NCBI GenBank assembly: GCA_029881635.1
Contig: JAOUMG010000122.1
Location: 1 to 6,436 of the forward strand
Length of the DNA: 6,436 nt
DNA from: Paracoccaceae bacterium
Lineage (GTDB): Bacteria; Pseudomonadota; Alphaproteobacteria; Rhodobacterales; Rhodobacteraceae
Reading direction: 5' to 3'
Both the position numbers and the translations under genes were made by a program. Shown here one piece after another: positions 1 to 6,436 of the stretch (position 1 is its first letter; each line of letters opens with the position of its first letter). The notes under the pieces are model-generated. The model did no database searches. It was not told the DNA's origin and saw only the letters and a program-made list of their open reading frames with translations.

Positions 1-55
1 CCGGTGCGGCGCGCTTGATTGTTGGGTGTAAATGCCCAGTTGAAAGGATATGAGG

Positions 56-88
56 ATGACAATGGAAAAACAGAGGGAACTAACCTGA
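56..88 (+). other. possible 10-codon leader ORF overlapping the hflK start
   Basis: A mini-ORF reading MTMEKQRELT ends in a TGA whose last base is the first base of the hflK ATG (TGATG), the same junction seen between hflK and hflC. A Shine-Dalgarno-like AAAGGA lies at 43-48, seven bases before the first ATG. An earlier in-frame ATG at 50 would add two residues. What is seen is only an ORF with a reasonable ribosome site; translation and any coupling role are inference. A chance ORF of this size is common, so confidence is low. The rest of 1-87 shows no other supported feature. Short reading frames entering from the left edge end at 18, 31 and 53, and none can be assigned to an upstream gene. 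Confidence 0.2.
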
Positions 89-1244
89 TGGCAGGCAGCG
101 GAGGCCCATGGGGCGGCGGCGGATCCGGCGGCGGAGATGATGACGACAAGCCACGTGACGGCCGAAGGCCAAGCGAACGGCCACAGATCCCCGAGATCGA
201 AGAGATCATGAAGAAGGGCACCGAACAACTTCGGGTGCTGATGGGGGGGCGAGGCAATCGCGGCGGCATGAACGGCGGCGGCGGTGGCGGACAAAGCGGT
301 CCGACGGGCCCGCAACTGACCAAGGGTACAATTGGGCTCGGAGTGTTGGCGGCAATCGCCGTTTGGGCATTCCAGTCCTTTTATACGGTCAAGCCGGAAG
401 AACAGTCGGTTGAACTCTTCCTTGGCAAATTTTCAAGTATCGGTAATGCCGGTCTGAACTTTGCCCCTTGGCCTCTGGTCACGGCGAATGTCATCGCGGT
501 CACACCCGAACGCATTGAAGATATCGGTGTCGGGCAGGGTAGTTCTGCCGATAACGGGTTGATGCTGACGGGTGATGAAAACATTGTCGACATTGATTTT
601 CAGGTTGTCTGGAACATCAACGACGCACAGAAATACCTCTTTAACCTGCGTGATCCGCAATTGACGATTTCGGCAGTGGCTGAATCGTCCATGCGCGAAA
701 TTATCGCCCAGTCACAGCTCGCACCCATTCTGAACAGGGATCGTGGTGTGATCGCCGAACGGCTGAAGACGTTGATCCAATCCACACTGGACAGCTACGA
801 TTCAGGGCTGAACGTCGTACGGGTCAACTTCAACCGCGCCGATCCGCCGCGTGAGGTGATTGATGCGTTCAAAAACGTGCAGTCCGCAGAACAGCAGCGC
901 GACCGTTTGCAAAAAGAAGCCGACGCCTATGCCAATACGGTTCTGGCTGGCGCACGTGGTGCGTCCGCGCAGATTCTTGAAGAGGCCGAGGGCTACCGCG
1001 CTCAGGTGGTCAATCAGGCCGAAGGTGAAGCCAGCCGCTTTTCGGCAGTTCTGACTGAATATCAAAAGGCACCGGAAGTGACGCGTAAACGGCTCTATCT
1101 TGAAACAATGGAATTGGTTCTGGGTCGTGTCGACAAATTCATCATGGATGAAAGCCAGGGTGGACAAGGTGTTGTACCCTACCTGCCGCTGAACGAACTG
1201 GGCCGCAAGGCGACGCCGCCAGCAACAACCGGGGGGGCAAACTG

Positions 1245-1245
<1 letters not shown>
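88..1245 (+). CDS. hflK: HflK, SPFH-domain membrane subunit of the FtsH modulator complex
   Basis: The 385-residue product is partner of HflC in the SPFH (stomatin/prohibitin/flotillin/HflKC) complex that binds and regulates the membrane AAA protease FtsH; bulk of the protein is expected on the periplasmic side. The first ~80 residues are glycine-rich and hydrophilic, with four Asp then Lys at residues 17-21. One transmembrane helix follows at about 81-98, then the SPFH domain from about 100 (VKPEEQSVELFLGKF, later DENIVDIDFQVVW) and an Ala/Glu/Gln-rich helical stretch at about 262-325 typical of HflK. The tail is short. Length is close to the roughly 400 residues usual for the family. The ATG at 88 is preferred over a TTG at 19 because AGAGGGA lies at 72-78 and HflK proteins commonly begin with a Gly-rich segment. 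It is first in the hflK-hflC-DUF2065 run; its own promoter is not evident in the window. Confidence 0.95.
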
Positions 1246-2114
<869 letters not shown>

Positions 2115-2117
2115 CCA

Positions 2118-2321
2118 ATGTCTGCTATTGCCATTTTTCTGCTGGCAATCGGGCTGGTGCTATCATTGGAGGGGCTGGTGCTTGCACTGGCCCCTTCGCG
2201 TATCGACACATTGCTGGAAATGCTGCGCCAGATGCCGGTGGAAACCCGCCGAAATCTGGGGCTGGGGGCGCTGGCGCTGGGCGTGGCGCTGATTTGGCTG
2301 GCCCGGGGGCTGGCGGGCTGA
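2118..2321 (+). CDS. DUF2065 (YjeT-like) small two-helix membrane protein
   Basis: The 67-residue product is almost entirely two hydrophobic helices (about 3-24 and 46-63) joined by a charged loop containing PSRID, LRQMPVETRRN. The segment LVLSLEGL (13-20), a proline at 26, and a paired Arg before a Gly-rich second helix match the pattern of E. coli YjeT, which I recall as lying downstream of hflC there too; the family is known as DUF2065. No biochemical function is established that I can cite. The ATG comes three bases after the hflC stop, with only a weak ribosome site, so it probably depends on translation of hflC. The conserved linkage suggests, but does not prove, an accessory role with HflKC/FtsH in the inner membrane. 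Confidence 0.85.
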   Translation: MSAIAIFLLAIGLVLSLEGLVLALAPSRIDTLLEMLRQMPVETRRNLGLGALALGVALIWLARGLAG

Positions 2322-2382
2322 TCCGTTGTCTGCAACAATATGCCTTGTACGATCACATCGAGTTGACATGGCGCGACGGGCT

Positions 2383-2414
2383 TTGAATTGCACTTCGGCA
2401 TACCTACCTAGAAT
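2383..2414 (+). promoter_or_regulatory. candidate promoter for the Do protease gene
   Basis: Within the 154 bp gap after the DUF2065 gene, TTGAAT (2383-2388) lies 18 bases before CCTAGAAT (2407-2414). The TAGAAT at 2409-2414 is a 5/6 match to the sigma-70 -10 box, but a 20 base spacing to TTGAAT is too long for sigma-70. Counting from the CC, the layout is closer to heat-shock (RpoH-type) promoters, which would fit a stress protease. A perfect TTGACA also lies at 2363-2368 but no good -10 follows at 16-18 bases (AATTGC at 17). Read by eye only. No terminator-like hairpin is seen in the gap, so read-through from hflKC is also possible. Confidence 0.3.
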
Positions 2415-2461
2415 ATGCAGGTGTACAGTTGCGGCCCCTTGGTCGTGGCTGACGTGAAAAC

Positions 2462-2468
2462 AAGGGAG
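2462..2468 (+). promoter_or_regulatory. Shine-Dalgarno site deciding a TTG start for the Do protease
   Basis: AAGGGAG stands seven bases before TTG at 2476. It is the best ribosome site in this part of the window, and it favours the TTG over later in-frame ATGs at 2536 and 2539, which lack one. Confidence 0.6.
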
Positions 2469-2475
2469 TTTCAGA

Positions 2476-3942
2476 TTGAAACCGCAGGTGATAACTCTTC
2501 AAACTGGTCTGACGCAGCCCAAGGCTGTGTTGCGAATGATGTGGGTTCTGCTGCTGGCAATGGCGCTGGCCGTCGGGCAGGCCCTGCAGGTAGAGGCGCG
2601 CGCAGCGCCTGACAGCTTTGCCGATCTGGCGGAAACGATCAGCCCCTCCGTGGTCAACATCACGACGACGACAGTCGTTGCTGCCCCGACCGGGCCCTCA
2701 CCGATTGTTCCCGAAGGTTCGCCTTTTGAAGACTTTTTCCGGGACTTTGGCGGACCGAACGGAAATCGTGGTCCGCAACGGTCCAATGCGCTGGGGTCCG
2801 GCTTTGTGATTTCCGAAGACGGCTATATCGTCACCAACAATCATGTGATCGAGGGCGCCGATGAAATCTCCATCGAGTTCTTCTCCGGTAAGAAGCTGGA
2901 TGCAAAACTTGTGGGTACCGACCCGAAAACAGATATCGCGCTTTTGAAGGTCGAAAGCGATACGCCACTGTCTTTTGTCAACTTCGGCAACAGCGATCTG
3001 ATGCGTGTTGGCGACTGGGTCATGGCGATGGGTAACCCGCTGGGGCAGGGGTTTTCGGTTTCCGCCGGGATCGTTTCGGCGCGTAACCGCGAACTTTCCG
3101 GTACCTATGACGATTTTATCCAGACGGATGCTGCGATCAACCGGGGCAACTCGGGTGGCCCGCTGTTCAACATGGACGGCGAAGTCATCGGCGTGAATAC
3201 CGCAATCCTGTCGCCCAATGGCGGATCCATCGGTATCGGGTTTTCGATGGCCTCGAACGTGGTGTCGAAAGTTGTCGGCCAGTTGCGCGACTTTGGTGAA
3301 ACCCGCCGCGGTTGGCTGGGTGTGCGCATCCAGGACGTAACCCCGGACGTGGCCGAGGCCATGGGCCTGGCAGAAGCCAAGGGCGCATTGGTAACGGATG
3401 TACCGGAAGGACCATCGAGGGATGGCGGTATTCTGTCGGGCGACGTCATCACGTCATTTGACGGTGCCGAAGTTTCCGATACCCGTGAACTTGTCCGCCG
3501 CGTGGGCGATACCGAAATCGGCAAGGCCGTGCGCGTGATTGTCCTGCGCGAAGGCAAGAGTCAGACATTGATGATCACCCTGGGCCACCGGGAAGCTGCC
3601 GAAGGCGAAGCCGTTCCGGCGTCGGTTACCTCGACCGAGCCGGTTGAATCCGATATTCTGGGCATGAAGCTAAGCACGCTAACCCCTGAGGCAAGATCCG
3701 AGATGGGGCTGAAGCCGGACGATGAAGGCCTGGTCATTTCCGAGATCGATGAAGCAAGCGAAGCCTATGGCAAAGGTCTGCGCGCCGGTGATCTGATCAC
3801 CGAGGCGGGCCAGCAGAAAGTCGCGTCGGCCAGTGATCTGAAGACGCGGATTTCGGAAGCGAAGGATGCTGGCCGCAAATCACTGCTGCTGTTGATCCGC
3901 CGCGATGGTGACCCGCGTTTCGTCGCGTTGTCTGTCGAATAG
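2476..3942 (+). CDS. degQ: Do/HtrA-family periplasmic serine endoprotease (DegP/DegQ type)
   Basis: This secreted serine protease and chaperone degrades or refolds misfolded envelope proteins. The 488-residue precursor has a signal peptide: basic K16/R20, a hydrophobic core at about 22-37, and a likely cut after ARA (41-43). The trypsin-like domain carries the triad His123 (TNNHV), Asp153 (KTDIALLKV) and Ser226 (RGNSGGPL). PDZ1 covers about 278-370 (RRGWLGVRIQDV) and PDZ2 about 392-486. The loop between the first strand and the His motif (about 71-105, with FEDFFRDF) is shorter than in E. coli DegP and has no cysteines, so DegQ/MucD type fits better; the symbol is tentative. The TTG start is chosen for its strong ribosome site and because a start at the ATG at 2536 would remove the basic n-region. 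Two PDZ domains and normal length imply an intact, oligomer-forming enzyme. It follows the hflKC block with its own likely promoter. Confidence 0.93.
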   Translation: MKPQVITLQTGLTQPKAVLRMMWVLLLAMALAVGQALQVEARAAPDSFADLAETISPSVVNITTTTVVAAPTGPSPIVPEGSPFEDFFRDFGGPNGNRGPQRSNALGSGFVISEDGYIVTNNHVIEGADEISIEFFSGKKLDAKLVGTDPKTDIALLKVESDTPLSFVNFGNSDLMRVGDWVMAMGNPLGQGFSVSAGIVSARNRELSGTYDDFIQTDAAINRGNSGGPLFNMDGEVIGVNTAILSPNGGSIGIGFSMASNVVSKVVGQLRDFGETRRGWLGVRIQDVTPDVAEAMGLAEAKGALVTDVPEGPSRDGGILSGDVITSFDGAEVSDTRELVRRVGDTEIGKAVRVIVLREGKSQTLMITLGHREAAEGEAVPASVTSTEPVESDILGMKLSTLTPEARSEMGLKPDDEGLVISEIDEASEAYGKGLRAGDLITEAGQQKVASASDLKTRISEAKDAGRKSLLLLIRRDGDPRFVALSVE

Positions 3943-3964
3943 GATTGCCTCAACTAGAACATTG

Positions 3965-3991
3965 AAAAGGCGCCCAGACGGGCGCCTTTTT
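3965..3991. terminator. bidirectional rho-independent terminator between convergent genes
   Basis: A perfect 7 bp GC stem (GGCGCCC at 3969-3975, GGGCGCC at 3980-3986) encloses the loop AGAC. It is flanked by AAAA (3965-3968) and TTTTT (3987-3991), so it works as a terminator when read from either side: T5 for the protease transcript, T4 for the opposing transporter transcript. The transporter stop codon (3991-3993, minus strand) touches the T tract, so the hairpin lies immediately after that gene and 22 bases past the protease stop. Confidence 0.9.
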
Positions 3992-4872
3992 CATATCACT
4001 GCGGGTACTTTTCTGCGCCCGGTGACGATCAGATACACAGCAAGACTGCCCACAACGATCGCTCCGCCGATCAGCATCGGCAATGTCAGCGGTTCGTCTG
4101 CAAAGGCCCAGACCCAGATGGGCCCGATGACGGTTTCCAGCAGCATGATCAGGCTGACATTGGCCGCCGACGTGTGACGCGAGGCAAAGGTCAGGGCAAG
4201 GAATGACGCGGGCAGGATGAGGAACCCGGTGACGACGATGGCCCAGACCTGGCCATCCATCATCACAGCGGGGCCACCGGCAAGAAGCATCCCCAATGCA
4301 CCTGCCAGAAAGGATCCCGTGCCGATTGCCGGGAAAATCGGGATGGACCGGACCTTGCGCAGGATCACGAAGGTCAGCGCCAGTGAGGCCGCAACGCCCA
4401 ATCCCGCCGCTGCCCCAAGCGCAGAGCCGAGGTTAAAGCCGACATCACCCGTGTCACGGCCGAGGATGGCGATGAAGATACCCGCCAGCACGGCCACAGT
4501 TGCGACCCAGGTGGCGCGCCCGGTTGCCTCGCCCGCCAGCGCCCAAGCGAAAATGGCGGCAAAGATCGGCGATGTGGCCACTGCGAAAAGGACAACCGGC
4601 ACAGGCGCCACAGCGATGCCCAGCGAAAAAAGCGCGGAATTGACCATATGGCACAGGATTATCGCGCCACCCGCCCGAGTGAAGAGACCGCTGCGCCCCG
4701 GCGCCCCGCTCAGCATCCACAAGACGAGCAGAACCGACCCCATGGTCAGCCCGCGCCATGCCATCATTTGAAATCCGCCCATCTCCGACCAACGCATGAA
4801 CATCGTATCGGGCGTCAGGATCAGCGCGCCGAAAGTGGCCAGCGCGAGCCCGAATAGGGGGTGGCGTGTCAT
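3991..4872 (-). CDS. EamA-domain (DMT superfamily) membrane transporter
   Basis: This is an inner-membrane protein of the drug/metabolite transporter superfamily, whose members export or take up small metabolites; the substrate cannot be read from sequence. From the chosen start it has 293 residues and about ten hydrophobic helices in two EamA repeats. Repeat one ends in VVLFAVATSPIFAAIFAW (93-110) with AGEATGR; repeat two contains LLETVIGPIWVWAFADEPLT (244-263) before a Gly-rich last helix, the classic EamA pattern. The tail is short and basic. The frame extends upstream to a GTG at 4944 and an ATG at 4884, adding 24 or 4 hydrophilic residues. ATG 4872 is favoured because the first helix follows at once and GAGAAG lies just before it, but the start is uncertain. 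It lies 133 bp downstream of the LysR gene on the same strand, without a clear terminator between, so cotranscription is possible. Confidence 0.85.
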   Translation of the reverse strand: MTRHPLFGLALATFGALILTPDTMFMRWSEMGGFQMMAWRGLTMGSVLLVLWMLSGAPGRSGLFTRAGGAIILCHMVNSALFSLGIAVAPVPVVLFAVATSPIFAAIFAWALAGEATGRATWVATVAVLAGIFIAILGRDTGDVGFNLGSALGAAAGLGVAASLALTFVILRKVRSIPIFPAIGTGSFLAGALGMLLAGGPAVMMDGQVWAIVVTGFLILPASFLALTFASRHTSAANVSLIMLLETVIGPIWVWAFADEPLTLPMLIGGAIVVGSLAVYLIVTGRRKVPAVI

Positions 4873-5005
4873 GAGGCTTCTCATCAGGTTGGTGGGGTTG
4901 TCAGCGCCCTTGTTGTCTAAAGGAGAGCAGCGCCGCATGTCCACTGCCGCTTTGGCACAGTGTAAGTTTGGTATCAGAGTGCTGAAAGATGGTCAGTTCG
5001 CGGAA

Positions 5006-5938
5006 TTACTGGGCTGCTTCCAGAGGTTTTGGGCTGGCCACATTGTCCTGTGCGTCCAGCAGAATCTGATCGAAAAGCCAGTTCCGAAAGGCGAGGATTT
5101 TTGGAACATGGCTGCGGTTGGTTTGATACGCCAGTGAATAGATCGTACGCACGGGCGAAGTAATATCAAAAACCTGTCTTAGATCACCTGCGTCAATCAT
5201 ATCACTGAGCAATTCGCGGTAGGCAAGGGCAACCCCGACGCCATCAAGGGCGGCGGCGGTGGATAACTCGCAATGAGCAAATCGCGGGCCGACGCCGGGG
5301 CAAACGTCGGGAAGTTCGGCTGCAGTGAACCATTCTTCCCATCCGTCAGACGTTTCGTCGCGCAACAGCACATGACCAATGAGATCGATTGGCCGTTGCA
5401 GTTCGGGGTGAGTTCTCAGATAGGCGGGGCTGCACACCGGTGTACGTGTCGCAGCAAAAAATGGCTCGATTGCAACGCCTTCCACTGGTTGATCACCCCA
5501 ATGGATGATCAGGTCAAGATCACCGCCTCGGAAATCTGTCGGGGGTAATCCTGTTTCAATTGCCAGTTCCAGATCCGGATGGGCTTGCATGAATGAAGGC
5601 ATGCGCGGGATCAGCCACCGCTTGGCGAACCATTCGGTCATTTTCAGCCGCAGAACCCCGCGCATCGAATGCCCAGTTACCGAGCGCGTGCTCAGATCAA
5701 GCTGGTCGAGAATGGGGGTGACATGGCGAAGGTACAGCGTTCCCTCTTGGGTCAAACGTACATCCTGCGCTGTACGCAGGAAGAGCTGTAGGTCAAGATA
5801 AGATTCAAGAAGTTTGATCTGATGGCTAATGGCTGATGGGGATACGCAGAGTTCCGCTGCGGCTTCCTTGAACGAACCAAGCCGTCCTGCGGCTTCGAAT
5901 GCCCTAAGTGCCGGAAACGGTGGGAGTGTGCGCTTCAT
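5006..5938 (-). CDS. LysR-family transcriptional regulator, GcvA type
   Basis: The 310-residue protein has the length and layout of a LysR regulator. The N-terminal winged helix-turn-helix spans about 6-65, opening with LPPFPALRAFEAAGRLGSF and with the recognition helix SPSAISHQIKLLE (33-45), both typical of the GcvA subgroup. A linker helix follows, then the effector-binding domain from about 92 to 295, which includes LRDETSDGWEEW (192-203), a motif common in GcvA-like proteins. The inducer is unknown. The ATG at 5938 starts exactly where family members do, although its ribosome site is weak. It is divergent from the cupin gene (102 bp between the starts) and lies upstream of the EamA gene on the same strand. 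LysR proteins usually control a divergent neighbour and themselves, so the cupin gene is the first candidate target; this is inference. Confidence 0.93.
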   Translation of the reverse strand: MKRTLPPFPALRAFEAAGRLGSFKEAAAELCVSPSAISHQIKLLESYLDLQLFLRTAQDVRLTQEGTLYLRHVTPILDQLDLSTRSVTGHSMRGVLRLKMTEWFAKRWLIPRMPSFMQAHPDLELAIETGLPPTDFRGGDLDLIIHWGDQPVEGVAIEPFFAATRTPVCSPAYLRTHPELQRPIDLIGHVLLRDETSDGWEEWFTAAELPDVCPGVGPRFAHCELSTAAALDGVGVALAYRELLSDMIDAGDLRQVFDITSPVRTIYSLAYQTNRSHVPKILAFRNWLFDQILLDAQDNVASPKPLEAAQ

Positions 5939-5972
5939 TCGCGTGTACCGATTTCATCTGCAGGTGAATTCT

Positions 5973-5990
5973 TATCGTTTGCGCAAGATA
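5973..5990. promoter_or_regulatory. candidate LysR operator in the divergent intergenic region
   Basis: TATC (5973-5976) and GATA (5987-5990) form an inverted repeat with a 10 base spacer. Inside the spacer lies a perfect 8 bp palindrome, TTGCGCAA (5979-5986), whose centre is one base off that of the outer arms. The position, roughly midway between the LysR and cupin starts, is where LysR proteins normally bind. It is not a textbook T-N11-A dyad, so the call is tentative. TTGCGC (either strand) could double as a -35 element; for the cupin gene a weak TAGCCT at 6003-6008 follows at 18 bases. Confidence 0.35.
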
Positions 5991-6040
5991 TGAAGCCAAC
6001 CCTAGCCTGAAACCAGTTTCTTGGCAATTTGGAGGGCGTG

Positions 6041-6436
6041 ATGGAACGGCATAGTGAGAATTCAACAATTCGCAGTCGACTTTTGACGGTTCCGATGGCG
6101 ACATGCGCCTTGGTCGGAGTAGTCGCTGGCGCGGCCCTGGCGCAAATGGCGGGTCCAAAGGAACACAAGGGGCTCGCCGTCGAAAATCTGGCTGTCATCG
6201 AAGAAGAGATGTTGCGCCAGCAAACCGGTCTTGACGGATATTTTATGCAACTCAGAGCGATAACCATCGAGCCGGGCGGTCAAATCGCCGAACACTCACA
6301 CGAAGCCCGGCCAGGTCTGGTCAAGGTGATCAGCGGTGACTGGACGGAAGGCAGACCGGAAGGGGAAGCGGTGTTTTCGCAGAGCGGCACCGTAGGTATC
6401 ATCGAGGACGGTGATACGGTGCATTGGTATTACAAT
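6041..6436 (+). CDS. exported cupin-domain protein, partial (3' end beyond the window)
   Basis: An open frame of 132 codons runs to the last base with no stop, so the C-terminus is missing. The ATG at 6041 is preceded by GGAGGG (6031-6036), a strong ribosome site. Residues 1-34 look like a signal peptide: R11 and R13, a hydrophobic core at about 20-33, and ALA then Gln at 32-35 as a likely cut. After a charged segment comes a cupin barrel: PGGQIAEHSHEARPG (78-92) as motif 1, ISG at 97-99, and HWYYN (128-132) as motif 2. His85, His87 and His128 are the expected metal ligands, whereas the usual motif 1 Glu position appears to be Gly92. Single-domain cupins have many roles (isomerase, dioxygenase, sensor), so no reaction is assigned. 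It is divergent from the LysR gene, which probably regulates it. Export to the periplasm is inferred from the leader alone; a membrane anchor is the alternative. Confidence 0.8.
   Translation, partial: MERHSENSTIRSRLLTVPMATCALVGVVAGAALAQMAGPKEHKGLAVENLAVIEEEMLRQQTGLDGYFMQLRAITIEPGGQIAEHSHEARPGLVKVISGDWTEGRPEGEAVFSQSGTVGIIEDGDTVHWYYN

Noticed and set aside
109..150. Gly-Ser linker followed by Asp4-Lys, with a GGATCC site at 121-126, resembling a cloning-vector linker and enterokinase site
   Set aside because: It lies in frame in the naturally Gly-rich, variable N-terminus of HflK and is followed by normal HflK sequence; no other vector sequence is present.
243..249. G7 run in hflK (and another at 1231-1237) as a phase-variation tract
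   Set aside because: Runs of seven are short for slippage switching, both frames are intact, and one codes Gly in low-complexity sequence while the other doubles as the hflC ribosome site.
2325..2336. Inverted repeat GTTG-TCTG-CAAC just after the DUF2065 gene as a terminator
   Set aside because: Stem of only 4 bp and no T tract, so not a credible intrinsic terminator.
2368..2457. 29-codon ORF with three cysteines in the gap before the protease gene
   Set aside because: Weak ribosome site, lies over the candidate promoter, and no recognisable features; chance ORF likely.
2415..2612. 65-codon + strand ORF overlapping the protease start
   Set aside because: It runs out of frame through the signal peptide coding region of a clear protease gene and has no family resemblance; no good ribosome site.
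4217..4771. 184-codon + strand ORF antisense to the transporter
   Set aside because: Shadow frame in GC-rich coding DNA; its Ala/Pro/Arg/Thr-rich translation has no domain, and the minus-strand EamA frame is convincing.
5935..6295. Overlapping minus-strand ORFs of 77-110 codons across the cupin start
   Set aside because: They are antisense to a frame with a strong ribosome site, signal peptide and cupin motifs, and show no protein features of their own.

Overview
The window looks like chromosomal DNA from an alphaproteobacterium, most likely of the Rhodobacterales/Roseobacter type. This rests on the moderately GC-rich coding sequence, the gene order hflK-hflC-DUF2065-Do protease, and the style of the proteins; the lineage is an inference. 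There is no tRNA, rRNA, insertion sequence, CRISPR array or prophage signature.

The left half (about 50-3942, + strand) is a membrane and periplasm protein quality-control cluster. hflK and hflC overlap by one base (TGATG). A two-helix DUF2065 (YjeT-like) gene follows three bases after hflC. After a 154 bp gap comes a secreted Do/HtrA-family serine protease with two PDZ domains. HflK and HflC form the SPFH-family complex that surrounds and modulates the FtsH protease. The Do protease handles misfolded proteins in the periplasm, so the two sides of the inner membrane are served by neighbouring genes. A strong hairpin with a T tract (3965-3991) closes the block.

The right half runs the other way. 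An EamA/DMT-type ten-helix transporter (- strand) converges on the protease gene and shares the terminator, its stop codon lying directly on the T tract. Upstream of it, on the same strand, is a GcvA-type LysR regulator. Divergent from the regulator, and cut off by the right edge, is an exported cupin protein whose reading frame stays open to the last base. The 102 bp between regulator and cupin holds a dyad-like element that is a plausible LysR operator. Regulator, transporter and cupin may form one small regulon, but no ligand can be named.

No clearly new biological system is visible. The points most worth a second look are the LysR/cupin intergenic dyad, the exported cupin with an altered metal-binding motif, a possible ten-codon leader ORF coupled to hflK, and the promoter and non-ATG start of the protease gene.
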